Shown: piece by piece, positions 27,531-36,367 of the stretch
Numbering within the stretch: the first letter of the stretch is position 1
Layout of the letters: the number at the start of each line of letters is the position of its first letter
Assembly (NCBI GenBank): GCA_905616465.1
Contig: CAJQSX010000025.1
Coordinates: forward strand, 1-62,639
Length of the DNA stretch: 62,639 bases
Reading direction: 5' to 3'
Source: an uncultured Candidatus Pelagibacter sp.
GTDB lineage: Bacteria; Pseudomonadota; Alphaproteobacteria; Pelagibacterales; Pelagibacteraceae
The notes under the pieces: generated by a model
The model's input: the letters and a program-made list of their open reading frames with translations, nothing else
The model's database searches: none
Told to the model about the DNA's origin: nothing
Made by a program: the position numbers and the translations under genes

Positions 27531-28464
27531 AAAATTTTGATTTAATAAAATTGAGTAATTTATTCTTATTTTCAAATTTTAAATTGATCTTTAAAAATTT
27601 AATATTGTTATTATTAAACTTATTAATTTTAACATAATCTTTTTCAGAAGTAATAATTTTTGCATCCATTTTTTTGGCTAAATTTTTAATCTTTTCTATA
27701 TCTTTATCTTTGTATTGATAATGATCTGGATAGATAATTTCTTTAATAATCTTAAATTTATTTTCAATTAAAATTTTTTTGAAACCATCTGCGCTTCCTA
27801 TACCTGAGAATACTAAAAAGTTATCCTTTTTGTCAAATTTTTTTGAATTAACTACTTCAAATTTAGTCTTAAATATTTCAATTTTAGGGTTGGTTTTTTT
27901 TATTAATTTAATTAATTGTTTACTTTTTTTTTCTTTACCTTTTAAAAAAACACCATCATATTTTTTTAAACTGTTTAATTTTTCTCGCAAGGGTCCAGAT
28001 GGTATTAATCTACCATTTCCAATCCACTTACTGGAATCAAAACAAACAAATTTTAAATCATAATCTACATGCTTGTCTTGTAAACCATCATCAAATATTA
28101 ATATTTTTTTTTTAAGATTAATTGCTTTATTAATTATTTCCTCTCTAGTTTTACCTAAAATTAAATTAGTTTTTTTTAGAAGATTATGCTCATCTTTTTG
28201 TTTTTCATAAAATTTTTTGGCAGTTGAAATATTTTTATTTAATTTTTTTAATATATTATACAGAGAAATAGTGGTTGGAGTTTTGCCAGTACCCCCTAAG
28301 TATATATTTCCAATACATAAAGTTTTAACTTTGTCACTTTTTTTATTAATTTTTTTATTTAGTAAAAAATTGTTAATTTCTATTGGAATAGTTAATGGCA
28401 ATAAAATATTTGATATTAGATTTGGCTTTTTATAATCCCAAAATAAAGGCTTTTTAAATTGCAT
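27517..28464 (-). CDS. lpxK: Tetraacyldisaccharide 4'-kinase LpxK
   Basis: The 315-residue protein phosphorylates the lipid A disaccharide at the 4' position at the inner membrane. It begins MQFKKPLFWDYKKPN, close to the usual RAPxFW start, and has the P-loop GNIYLGGTGKTP at about 52-63, FDDGLQDKHV and SGPLREKLNSL. It overlaps waaA by 11 bp. Together with waaA and the LpxL-type gene it shows that this organism makes Kdo-lipid A. Confidence 0.95.
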   Translation of the reverse strand: MQFKKPLFWDYKKPNLISNILLPLTIPIEINNFLLNKKINKKSDKVKTLCIGNIYLGGTGKTPTTISLYNILKKLNKNISTAKKFYEKQKDEHNLLKKTNLILGKTREEIINKAINLKKKILIFDDGLQDKHVDYDLKFVCFDSSKWIGNGRLIPSGPLREKLNSLKKYDGVFLKGKEKKSKQLIKLIKKTNPKIEIFKTKFEVVNSKKFDKKDNFLVFSGIGSADGFKKILIENKFKIIKEIIYPDHYQYKDKDIEKIKNLAKKMDAKIITSEKDYVKINKFNNNNIKFLKINLKFENKNKLLNFIKSKFYETN

Positions 28465-29710
28465 TTTTTAAAAAAAAATTAATCTCTTTGTGTGTATCCC
28501 TTAAAATTTTTTCACCAATATTGTTAATTTTATATCTAATAGCTTTAGAAGAACTTTTTTTTTGGTTAAAAAGAGCATCTAATTTTTTTTCAAATTCTAT
28601 TTTTGTTTTTACTAAATGTGATATTTTATTTTTGTTTAAAAATTCATAAATCTCGTTAAAATTTGTAATATTTTCACCATGTAAAATATTACAACCAAAT
28701 CTAGCTGCTTCCAAAGGGTTTTGTCCACCGCGATTTATAATTGAACCACCAAGAAAAACATTTTTACAATTATTATAAAAAGATTTTGTTTTCCCATATG
28801 AATTTACTAGATAAATATCTGTCGAAGGGTCAATTAATGATGACGGTTCATCTAGGTGAATCTTTAGGCTTAGATTAGCTAACTCCTTTTTTATGGACTC
28901 AACTCTATTTATATGGCGTGGAATAATAATCGTTAATAAATCTTTATATTTTTTTTTCAATTTTTTGTGAATTAAGCCACAAAATTTTTCTTCATTAAAA
29001 TGAGTACTAGATGCACACCACACCTTTTTTGATTTAATAAAATTTTTGATACCTTTTTCAACATCATCTATTTCTCTCTCTGATTGAGTATATTTTAGAT
29101 TGCCAATATATTTTATTTTCTTTGCTCCAAGTTTTTGTAAATATTTTATTGACTCATTGTTTGATGAAAGACACAAATTAAATTTATTGAATATTGTTTT
29201 GGCAAAACCTGAAAACATTAGCCATCTTCTAAATGTTTTTTTTGTAATTCTCCCATTTAAAAGAATAATTGGTACTTTGTTATTTTTTAAATTTAATAAC
29301 ATATTAGGCCATATTTCAGAATCAATAAAAAGTGCAACTGAAGGCTTCCAATAACTTAAAAATTTTTTAGAAAGAAAATTTACATCAATAGGAAGAAACT
29401 GATGAATGACTTTATTGAATTTAAAATTACTTATAATTTTTGACGAACTTAATGTATTTGATGTTATTAAGATCTGTTTTATCTTTTTATTTTTGTTTAA
29501 TTTTTCCACAAGAGGTACAATACTTTGTAATTCACCAACACTAGCTCCATGAAACCAAATAAGTTTTCCTTGATTTTTTTTTTTTGAAAAAAAACAAAAC
29601 TTTTCTTTGAATCTTTTTAAATCCTCTTTCTTTTTTAACAACCTGATAATTAAAATAATTGGAGATAAGATAAAAATTAGACTTGCCAGCAGTCTATAAA
29701 AAATTAACAT
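28454..29710 (-). CDS. waaA: 3-deoxy-D-manno-octulosonic acid transferase WaaA (KdtA)
   Basis: The 418-residue GT-B glycosyltransferase attaches Kdo to lipid IVA. It has a N-terminal membrane anchor, IWFHGASVGELQ at about 51-62 (catalytic Glu in GE), WPSVALFIDSEIWPN-type segment, LNGRITKKTF, IIPRH and GGSIINRGGQNPLEAA, all Kdo-transferase motifs. It shares its first base with the msbA stop. The number of Kdo residues added cannot be told from sequence. Confidence 0.96.
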   Translation of the reverse strand: MLIFYRLLASLIFILSPIILIIRLLKKKEDLKRFKEKFCFFSKKKNQGKLIWFHGASVGELQSIVPLVEKLNKNKKIKQILITSNTLSSSKIISNFKFNKVIHQFLPIDVNFLSKKFLSYWKPSVALFIDSEIWPNMLLNLKNNKVPIILLNGRITKKTFRRWLMFSGFAKTIFNKFNLCLSSNNESIKYLQKLGAKKIKYIGNLKYTQSEREIDDVEKGIKNFIKSKKVWCASSTHFNEEKFCGLIHKKLKKKYKDLLTIIIPRHINRVESIKKELANLSLKIHLDEPSSLIDPSTDIYLVNSYGKTKSFYNNCKNVFLGGSIINRGGQNPLEAARFGCNILHGENITNFNEIYEFLNKNKISHLVKTKIEFEKKLDALFNQKKSSSKAIRYKINNIGEKILRDTHKEINFFLKNAI

Positions 29711-31449
29711 TAATTTTGTTTAATCTGTTTTTGATAAAAGTTTTTATAAATTTCTGATGTCTTTAATAGCTCAACATGTGAGCCATGACTCACAACTTCA
29801 CCACCATCTATTACATAAATTTTATCTGCGTTTAATATCGTGGATAATCTATGAGCAATAACTATAGTTGTTCTCCCTTTCGTCAAGTAGCTTATTGCAT
29901 TTTGAATTTTACTTTCTGTCTCTGCGTCTAATGAAGAAGTTGCCTCATCCAATAATATTATAGGACTTTTTTTGAGAATTGCTCTTGCTATTGATAGTCT
30001 TTGCTTCTCCCCACCAGAGAGTCTAACACCATTTTCGCCAATCTTAGTCTCATACTTATTTGGAAGTTTTTCAATAAATTCATCAGCAAAAGAATGCTTA
30101 GCTGCCATTTTAATTTCTTCTTCTGTGGCATCTAGATCTGCATAAGCAATATTATTTTTGATAGTATCATCAAATAAAGTTGTATCTTGGCTTACAAGAG
30201 AAATTGCTTTTCTAACAGAATGTACTGAAGAAGTATAAATAGATTGTTGGTCAATTTTGATATCACCATGTTTTATGTTAAAGAATCTAGGTATAAGGTT
30301 TAGAATTGTTGATTTACCCGCTCCACTTGGACCTACTAGAGCTGTCATTTTTTCTCCTGAAAACTTTAAATTGATCGATTTTAAAATATTAGCTTCTTCT
30401 GAATAATTAAAACTTACATTTTCAAAAACAATCTCACTTTTTTTTAATTCTAAATTTTTTACATTTTCTTTATCTTTGATTTCAGGTTCACTATCAATTA
30501 TGGGTAATACTCGTCTTGCACCCGCTAAACCTTGTTGAATTGAAATGTTGACAGTAGCTAACGATCTCACTGGCTGGTAGGCCAACATCATTGCAGCAAG
30601 AAAAGAAAAAAATTTGCTGACTTGAAGTTCGTTGTTGGCAACCAGGATAGCTGAAGCGTAAACTAAACAAGCTATCATTATACCTGTTAAAAATTCCATA
30701 ATTGGTGAAGCTCTCATTAATACTTCGCTAATCTTTTGAGCTTTTTCTTTTAACTCCTCAATAACGATCAACGCTCTTTTTTTTTCATATTCTTCTTTTT
30801 GAAAAATTTTTATAATTCTATGGTTTTTAAATACTTCAAATAAATAACTCATAAAAGTACCCGTTTTAAGCATTTGTTCGTCAGTTACTTTACGTATTCT
30901 TTTTCCTAAAGTTGCGGCAGCACCACTTGCTAGGGGTATCATTATTATTGCTATTAAAGATAATTTCCAATTTTGATAAAACATTAAACCTAATAATGCA
31001 ATTAGAGTGAAACTATCTTTAAACAGATTTAAAATTGCAATACTAACAAGATTTGTAACCATACCTATATCGTTGGTTAGATTGGTAATAAATTTTGCTG
31101 AATGTTTGTTGTCAATTACTTTTGTGTCTGCATTAATTAAAGATTTAAACATATCAACCTGCATATCTCTTCTAACATTTTGAGAAACTCGAATCATAAT
31201 AATTTTAGCAAGGTATAAAGAGAGTCCTTTCGTAGCAAAGGCTAAAATAATTAAACCTGGAATTATAAATATCAATTCTTGGTTTTGATTTATGAAAAGT
31301 TCATTTATTGCTGGATCTAATAAATAGGCAACTGCAGCGGTGCTACCGGCCAATACCATCGTTAATAAACCAGATAGTAAAATTCTGTTTATATATTTCT
31401 TAGTATAGCCATTAAACAATCTCTTTATTGTGGGGTAGTCACCTTTCAT
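29710..31449 (-). CDS. msbA: Lipid A flippase-type ABC transporter MsbA
   Basis: The 579-residue half-transporter has six predicted membrane helices in the first roughly 310 residues. The ATPase domain follows with Walker A GPSGAGKST, Q-loop SLVSQDTTLFDD, signature RLSGGEKQR, Walker B ILLDEATSSLD and the H-loop IAHRLST. Position directly before waaA-lpxK-lpxL supports lipid A export rather than drug export. It begins the LPS operon 1 bp after the ubiA region. Confidence 0.93.
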   Translation of the reverse strand: MKGDYPTIKRLFNGYTKKYINRILLSGLLTMVLAGSTAAVAYLLDPAINELFINQNQELIFIIPGLIILAFATKGLSLYLAKIIMIRVSQNVRRDMQVDMFKSLINADTKVIDNKHSAKFITNLTNDIGMVTNLVSIAILNLFKDSFTLIALLGLMFYQNWKLSLIAIIMIPLASGAAATLGKRIRKVTDEQMLKTGTFMSYLFEVFKNHRIIKIFQKEEYEKKRALIVIEELKEKAQKISEVLMRASPIMEFLTGIMIACLVYASAILVANNELQVSKFFSFLAAMMLAYQPVRSLATVNISIQQGLAGARRVLPIIDSEPEIKDKENVKNLELKKSEIVFENVSFNYSEEANILKSINLKFSGEKMTALVGPSGAGKSTILNLIPRFFNIKHGDIKIDQQSIYTSSVHSVRKAISLVSQDTTLFDDTIKNNIAYADLDATEEEIKMAAKHSFADEFIEKLPNKYETKIGENGVRLSGGEKQRLSIARAILKKSPIILLDEATSSLDAETESKIQNAISYLTKGRTTIVIAHRLSTILNADKIYVIDGGEVVSHGSHVELLKTSEIYKNFYQKQIKQN

Positions 31450-32313
31450 CTAAACTTTTCCTACTAACAAGCTTATAAAAATTAATATACCTAAAAAATT
31501 ATTAGATTTAAAAATATTAAGACAGCTATTTGTTTTTTTAATATCTAATTTATAAATTTGAAAATAATACATTTGTAAAACTACCATAATTAAAAATAAA
31601 AAATAAGTTAGATTAAGTTTTAGTAAAAAACCAATAATAATCAAACTTACTAGAAAAATTGAGTAACATATTTTTAAAAATAAATACGGATAAAATTTAA
31701 ATTTTATTGATGTTGACTTTAATCCTATTATTTCGTCATCTATCATATCTTGAAACCCATATATAGTGTCAAATCCAAGTGTCCAAAAAATGGCTCCAAA
31801 ATAAAAAACAATAGGCACAACATTTATTTCATTTGTAATAGCGGTCCATCCTAGAATTAGACCGTAATTAAAAGTAATACCTAAAAAAAGCTGAGGCCAA
31901 TAGGTGTATCGTTTCATCAAGGGGTAAGTAAATGCTAATGGCATGGACCCTATAGCAAGAAAAATTGTTAGAAAATTAAATTGTATTAAAACTATAAATG
32001 CTATTAGACATAAAAGTGCTGAATAAAATAAACCTTGAACTACCGAAACTTGACCCGAAGCAATCGGTCTGTTTTTTGTTCTTGAAATTTTTCTATCAAA
32101 TTTTCTATCTATAACATCATTAATAATGCAGCCTGCAGATCTCATTAATATTGCGCCAGCTAGAAATAAAGTTAGGTAAAAAATATAGGTGATTTTTTCA
32201 CCAGAAAAATCGTACGCAACTGTTAAACCCCACGCACAAGGCCAAAACAAAAGCATATACCCAATCGGTTTTTTTAGTCTAGTTAACTCAATGAAAAGAT
32301 TAATTTGATTCAT
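31450..32313 (-). CDS. ubiA: 4-hydroxybenzoate polyprenyltransferase UbiA
   Basis: The roughly 287-residue membrane protein joins the polyprenyl chain to 4-hydroxybenzoate in ubiquinone synthesis. First aspartate motif: NDVIDRKFDRKISRTKNRP. Second: YGFQDMIDDEIIGLKSTSIKF. It opens MNQINLFIELTRLKKPIGY, the usual N-terminus, so I trimmed the frame (open to 32445) to the ATG at 32313. The longer version would run through the divergent DUF2721 gene. Confidence 0.94.
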   Translation of the reverse strand: MNQINLFIELTRLKKPIGYMLLFWPCAWGLTVAYDFSGEKITYIFYLTLFLAGAILMRSAGCIINDVIDRKFDRKISRTKNRPIASGQVSVVQGLFYSALLCLIAFIVLIQFNFLTIFLAIGSMPLAFTYPLMKRYTYWPQLFLGITFNYGLILGWTAITNEINVVPIVFYFGAIFWTLGFDTIYGFQDMIDDEIIGLKSTSIKFKFYPYLFLKICYSIFLVSLIIIGFLLKLNLTYFLFLIMVVLQMYYFQIYKLDIKKTNSCLNIFKSNNFLGILIFISLLVGKV

Positions 32314-32364
32314 AAAATTCACTTGTAAATAGCAAACACAAGATTGATAATCAAATTGATTCGT

Positions 32365-32769
32365 ATGAATATAGATTACACAGTAACAGCATTGATGTTT
32401 CCAGCCATACCTTTGCTGATGAACATCTATAGCAATAGATTTCACTCATTAAGTAAATTGATTAGAGAGCTTCACGATGAGCATGTTTATGAGAATCATA
32501 TCCCTCATGAATGGAAAAAACAGTTTATTAATTTAAGTGGAAGAATTACTCTTCTTAGATGGACCATCATGTTTGCGGCATTTGGCTTTTTATTCAACAT
32601 GCTGACAGTACTAGGTCTTTATATGAATGAAATTTTTATAGCTAGGTTAATTTTTGGATCATGTTGTCTTTCAATGATTATTTCTATAATTTTTTTTATA
32701 AGAGAAATTCATGTTTCAACAAATGCTTTAAAGCTACATATGTCTGACATGGATGTTGACCTAGACTAA
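32365..32769 (+). CDS. DUF2721-like membrane protein
   Basis: The 134-residue protein has a first hydrophobic segment near the N-terminus with ALMFPAIPLLMNIYSNRF. A polar stretch (HDEHVYENHIPHEWKKQ) and LSGRITLLRWTIMFAAFGFLFNMLT follow, then one more helix. This RI-x-LLR-x-A core resembles DUF2721. The function is unknown. ATG at 32365 is preferred over the TTG at 32344. It is divergent from ubiA (51 bp) and convergent with the quinone reductase gene (4-bp overlap). Confidence 0.7.
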   Translation: MNIDYTVTALMFPAIPLLMNIYSNRFHSLSKLIRELHDEHVYENHIPHEWKKQFINLSGRITLLRWTIMFAAFGFLFNMLTVLGLYMNEIFIARLIFGSCCLSMIISIIFFIREIHVSTNALKLHMSDMDVDLD

Positions 32770-33740
32770 TTAGGAATGATTACCGCAGGACCTGTTAACG
32801 ATCTTGCTTCTAATTCTTTATGAGCTTTTTTTGCTTCACTTAAAGAATATTTTTTAAAAACTTCAACTTTAAATTTTCCAGATAATACAGCATCAAAAAC
32901 TTTTTTTGCAGATGCAACCAAATCTTCTCTTGTCATTGTATAATGTGCAATTGATGGACGGGTAAAAAATAACCCCTTTGCATTAATATGTTTCTTAACG
33001 TCTATAGTGTCAACATAGCCTGACGCATTACCAAATGCTACCATCATGCCTCTAACTTTTAATACTTCAATTGATCCATCGAATGTTTTTATACCAACAC
33101 CATCATAGACAACATCAACCCCATTTTTACCTACAATTTTTTCTACCTCTTCAACAAAATTTTTATCAGTATAATTTATCACATGATGACAGCCATTTTT
33201 TTTAGCAATAGCTTCCTTTTCTTTAGAGCCAACCGTTCCGATAACCTCAGCTCCCAACGCATTAGCCCACTGACATAAAATTTGACCAACACCACCAGCT
33301 GCTGCATGGTATAAAACTTTATCACCTTTATTAATTGGGTAAGCTCTGTGTAATAAATACTCAGCAGTAATTCCTTTAAGCATAATACAAGATGCAATTT
33401 CATCTGAAATTCCGTCAGGAACTAAAACTAATTTTTCTTGAGGAAATAATTGTTTTTCAGAATAACTCCCAATTGGCATTGAAGAGTGAGCAACTCTGTC
33501 ACCAACTTTAAATAGGTCTACTTCAGAGCCAGCTTCTTCAATTATTCCACATGCCTCTAAGCCAATCCCACTTGGAAGGGGAATAGGGTACAAACCTGTT
33601 CGGTGATAAACGTCAATATAGTTAAGACCAATTGATAAATTTTTTATAAGAACTTCTCTCGGACCTGGTTTTCCTATTTCAACATCCTTAATCTTTAAAA
33701 CTTCAGGACTACCAAATTTTTCTATTTCAATTTTTTTCAT
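32766..33740 (-). CDS. NADPH:quinone oxidoreductase (zeta-crystallin-like MDR)
   Basis: The 324-residue medium-chain reductase lacks the catalytic zinc ligands and has the quinone-reductase pattern. YHRTGLYPIPLPSGIGLEACG is near 45-65, the nucleotide loop YHAAAGGVGQILCQWA at about 144-159, then YDGVGIKTFDGS and NASGYVDTIDV. It probably reduces quinones or enals with NADPH. It is the last gene of a four-gene minus-strand redox group (CDGSH, DoxX, pirin, Qor) and starts at the base where the pirin gene ends. Confidence 0.92.
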   Translation of the reverse strand: MKKIEIEKFGSPEVLKIKDVEIGKPGPREVLIKNLSIGLNYIDVYHRTGLYPIPLPSGIGLEACGIIEEAGSEVDLFKVGDRVAHSSMPIGSYSEKQLFPQEKLVLVPDGISDEIASCIMLKGITAEYLLHRAYPINKGDKVLYHAAAGGVGQILCQWANALGAEVIGTVGSKEKEAIAKKNGCHHVINYTDKNFVEEVEKIVGKNGVDVVYDGVGIKTFDGSIEVLKVRGMMVAFGNASGYVDTIDVKKHINAKGLFFTRPSIAHYTMTREDLVASAKKVFDAVLSGKFKVEVFKKYSLSEAKKAHKELEARSLTGPAVIIPN

Positions 33741-34579
33741 TATTTTACAAATGTACCGTTATGATAATCTTGCACAGCTTGCAAGATTTCTGCTTTAGTG
33801 TTCATTACAAATGGACCACCTCTTGCAATAGGTTCTCCTATTGGCTTACCTGATATAAGTAAAAATTTAGCTTTAGTTAAACTGGAAACTTTTAATTTTT
33901 CACCTCTAGTTAGAATAATTAAAGTAGAGTTTTTAGCTTGGTCATGGTTTTGATCTCCAACCTTGATTTCTCCCTCGATTAAGTAAATTAAAGAATTGTG
34001 TGTAGAGGGAAGATTAAAGTTAAACTCTTTACCTTCTTTAATCTCCACATCAAAGTAAACAGGTTCAACGTTATGGCCTTTAACAGGTCCTTCAGCATCA
34101 CCAAACTTTCCAGCAATCACCTTAACTGTTTTATCATCATCTTTATGAGTGCTCATTTTATCTGCATCAATATAAATGTATTCAGGTTTATTCATCTTTA
34201 ATTTAGCAGGCATATTTACCCACAATTGAAATCCATGAAGCTTACCCTCTGTCATTGCAGGCATCTCAGAATGAATTATTCCCCCACCAGTTTTCATCCA
34301 CTGAACATCTCCTGAAGACATTCTACCTTTAGCACCAGTGCTATCCTCATGTTCAAATTCACCACTTAACATATAAGTTACTGTTTCAATTCCTCTATGA
34401 GGGTGAGGAGGGAATCCACCAATATAATCATCTTTATTTTCAGAACCAAATTCATCCAACATTAAAAAAGGATCATGATAATCAATAAGATGAGTACCAA
34501 TACTTCTCTTTAATTTTACTCCAGCACCATCTGATGCTGCAACCGGTTCTATTATTTTTTCTACTTCGATTTGGCTCAT
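33740..34579 (-). CDS. Pirin family protein
   Basis: The 279-residue bicupin has the pirin metal site: DPFLMLDEFG, FPPHPHRGIETVTYMLSGEFEHEDS with metal-binding His-x-His, then GDVQWMKTGGGIIHSEMP. A C-terminal cupin carries GGPFVMNTKAEI. Bacterial pirins can act as quercetin dioxygenases or redox-linked regulators; the substrate is unknown. It lies between DoxX and quinone reductase genes with 2-bp or smaller gaps, consistent with a co-regulated stress unit. Confidence 0.94.
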   Translation of the reverse strand: MSQIEVEKIIEPVAASDGAGVKLKRSIGTHLIDYHDPFLMLDEFGSENKDDYIGGFPPHPHRGIETVTYMLSGEFEHEDSTGAKGRMSSGDVQWMKTGGGIIHSEMPAMTEGKLHGFQLWVNMPAKLKMNKPEYIYIDADKMSTHKDDDKTVKVIAGKFGDAEGPVKGHNVEPVYFDVEIKEGKEFNFNLPSTHNSLIYLIEGEIKVGDQNHDQAKNSTLIILTRGEKLKVSSLTKAKFLLISGKPIGEPIARGGPFVMNTKAEILQAVQDYHNGTFVK

Positions 34580-34581
34580 AT

Positions 34582-34992
34582 TTATGTTCGATTACCTTTA
34601 ATCAAAAAATAAACTCCACCAATTAAAAGAAATATTTGCTCGCTGGTAAATAGTTTTGTTGTGAAGAACCAGTCTTTGTGAGCAAAGATTAGTATAGTGA
34701 TCATTAAGACGGTTATGTTTAGTCCCGATAGTCTTGTGAGCATATTTCCAAAGGGATTTTTAATAAAACCACTTATTATTAGCACTAATCCTGTCAACAG
34801 TTCAGACAAGGCAACCGTTGATGCTAATATAGGTGACAGACCAAAATATTCAATTAATCCCTGAGGAGGTAGTGGGAATTTTTTTGCACCATGAATAATA
34901 AAAGCTATCCCTATTCCAAATCTAAAAAATAAAGAGGCTAATCCATCTATGTTTGAAAAAAAATTATTAACTTTGTTATTTAAATTCTGCAT
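34582..34992 (-). CDS. DoxX family membrane protein
   Basis: The 136-residue protein has four hydrophobic helices and the DoxX pattern: LFFRFGIGIAFIIHGAKKF at about 20-38, GLIEYFG and then ALSELLTGLVLIISG. DoxX proteins are quinone- or thiol-stress-linked inner-membrane proteins in several bacteria. It lies 2 bp from pirin and 8 bp from the CDGSH gene, in the group facing the HxlR regulator. Confidence 0.88.
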   Translation of the reverse strand: MQNLNNKVNNFFSNIDGLASLFFRFGIGIAFIIHGAKKFPLPPQGLIEYFGLSPILASTVALSELLTGLVLIISGFIKNPFGNMLTRLSGLNITVLMITILIFAHKDWFFTTKLFTSEQIFLLIGGVYFLIKGNRT

Positions 34993-35000
34993 TCTATCCT

Positions 35001-35240
35001 TTATTTTTTATTATGTGATCCATCACAAAATGGTTGATTGTTAGTTTGTTTACAGGCACAAAAAAACATTTTTTTAGTTTCTTCAGCCTTGTATGCCAGA
35101 GGTGTAAAATCTGTACCTTTATGTGATCCATCACAAAAAGGCTGCTTTGCACTTTTTCCACATGAACACCAATAATAAGATTTATCCTTTTCAACTTCAA
35201 CAGCGATTGCACTTTCGCCTGCTCGTTCTCCATTATTCAT
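35001..35240 (-). CDS. Double CDGSH iron-sulfur protein
   Basis: The 79-residue protein carries two CDGSH motifs, CSCGKSAKQPFCDGSH and CACKQTNNQPFCDGSH. Each supplies three Cys and one His for a [2Fe-2S] cluster of mitoNEET type. Bacterial double-motif forms are soluble redox or iron-sulfur-stress proteins. I start at the ATG at 35240 (MNNGERAGES) behind an AAGGGT ribosome site; the frame extends 11 codons upstream. It is first gene of the minus-strand redox group, divergent from HxlR. Confidence 0.9.
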   Translation of the reverse strand: MNNGERAGESAIAVEVEKDKSYYWCSCGKSAKQPFCDGSHKGTDFTPLAYKAEETKKMFFCACKQTNNQPFCDGSHNKK

Positions 35241-35281
35241 ATTTACCCTTTTCAATTTATTTGACTTGTACATAGTGCTTT

Positions 35282-35322
35282 GTTATGAATAATGCAATAA
35301 CGCAAAATAATCATACTAGTAT
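35282..35322. promoter_or_regulatory. Candidate operators between the CDGSH operon and HxlR gene
   Basis: The 95-bp divergent gap contains an inverted repeat GTTAT-N10-ATAAC (35282-35301) and a perfect 10-bp palindrome ATACTAGTAT (35313-35322) that ends 13 bp before the hxlR ATG. HxlR regulators bind short dyads next to their own gene and a divergent target, so these are reasonable sites. Neither is proven, and short AT-rich palindromes arise by chance. Confidence 0.35.
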
Positions 35323-35335
35323 ATAAAATCATACC

Positions 35336-35695
35336 ATGAAAAACTTAATAGATTGTCCAGCAGAAAGAGCAGTTTACTTTCTTGGAGGTAAATGGAAAAT
35401 TAGGATCTTGTTTGGCTTACTACAAAGAAAAAAAATGAGATTTGGTGAGTTTAAAAAAGTATTGAAAACTATCACTCAACAAATGTTATCTAAGCAGCTT
35501 AAAGAGTTAGAGGCTGATGGAATAGTTGATAGAAAAGTCATTCAAATAATGCCACCAAATGTTGAGTATTCACTTACAGAATTTGGCCTTTCGGTAATGC
35601 CAATATTAAAATCCTTTTCAGAATGGAATAAAAGAAATACTCGAACTATCTCAGTAAAACTAAATAAGAATTTTGTAGAAAATAGAATTAGATAA
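35336..35695 (+). CDS. HxlR-type winged-helix transcriptional regulator
   Basis: The 119-residue protein has the HxlR/DUF24 core: CPAERAVYFLGGKWKIRIL at about 6-24 (Cys at position 6), RFGEFKKVLKTITQQMLSKQLKELEADGIVDRK as recognition helix and wing lead-in, then EYSLTEFGLSVMPIL. The Cys near the N-terminus is where thiol- and quinone-sensing members (YodB, QorR) react. It is divergent from the CDGSH-DoxX-pirin-quinone reductase operon, a strong hint that it senses electrophile or quinone stress and controls that operon. Confidence 0.92.
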   Translation: MKNLIDCPAERAVYFLGGKWKIRILFGLLQRKKMRFGEFKKVLKTITQQMLSKQLKELEADGIVDRKVIQIMPPNVEYSLTEFGLSVMPILKSFSEWNKRNTRTISVKLNKNFVENRIR

Positions 35696-36350
35696 TTTCA
35701 AGTAGCTGCTTTAAGTTTTTTACTTCTGCTTTAGGCTTGTAATCAAGGTTATCAAAAATATTATTATTTCTATTCACCCAAATAGAACTATAGCCATAAT
35801 TTCCACCACCAGACACATCCCAAGTATTTGCACTTAAAAATGCAACTTCATCTTTTTGTATCTTATATTTTTTAATTGGCATGTCATAAACTTTTGAGTC
35901 TGGTTTGTAAATTCCAACTTCTTCAATTGAAAAAATATTATCAAATATATTTTTTAAATTATTACTTTTAACTAATTCATTAAGAAGGGCAGGTGTCCCA
36001 TTGGAAAGAATTCCTAGTTTATAATTTTTATCTTTAAGTTTTTTTAAAACATCTGGTACCTCTGGAAAAACAGAAAGTATTTTATAAAGATCTAATAATT
36101 CACTTTTCATTAATGGATCTATTTTAAATGCCTTCATTGATTTATCTAAACTGTCTTCTGTAACTTGCCAAAAGTCTTTATGTCTATTCATTAAACTTCT
36201 AAGCCAAGTGTATTCTAATTGAGTTGTTCTCCAGTAATTTGAAAAACCTTCCCACTTATCACCAATTTTATCTTTACATTTTTCTGCAGCTGAATTGACA
36301 TCAAATAATGTGCCATATGCATCAAAAATTATTGCTTTAATATTTTCCAT
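35688..36350 (-). CDS. Haloacid dehalogenase type II-like HAD hydrolase
   Basis: The 220-residue protein has the catalytic aspartate in IIFDAYGTLFDVNSA near residue 9 and the type II dehalogenase segments YTWLRSLMNRHKDFWQVT, LSNGTPALLN, YKPDSKVYD and FLSANTWDVSGG. L-2-haloacid dehalogenases hydrolyse halogenated carboxylic acids; a phosphatase with this fold is less likely given these segments. The natural substrate is unknown. It is convergent with hxlR (8-bp overlap) and divergent from rsmE. Confidence 0.88.
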   Translation of the reverse strand: MENIKAIIFDAYGTLFDVNSAAEKCKDKIGDKWEGFSNYWRTTQLEYTWLRSLMNRHKDFWQVTEDSLDKSMKAFKIDPLMKSELLDLYKILSVFPEVPDVLKKLKDKNYKLGILSNGTPALLNELVKSNNLKNIFDNIFSIEEVGIYKPDSKVYDMPIKKYKIQKDEVAFLSANTWDVSGGGNYGYSSIWVNRNNNIFDNLDYKPKAEVKNLKQLLEII

Positions 36351-36367
36351 AAATTAATCTAACAATT

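Noticed and set aside
32314-32445. N-terminal extension of UbiA
   Set aside because: The 44 extra residues do not resemble UbiA and cross the divergent DUF2721 start; the ATG at 32313 matches homologues.
34994-35233. Second frame over the CDGSH gene
   Set aside because: The overlapping frame holding both CDGSH motifs is clearly the real one.
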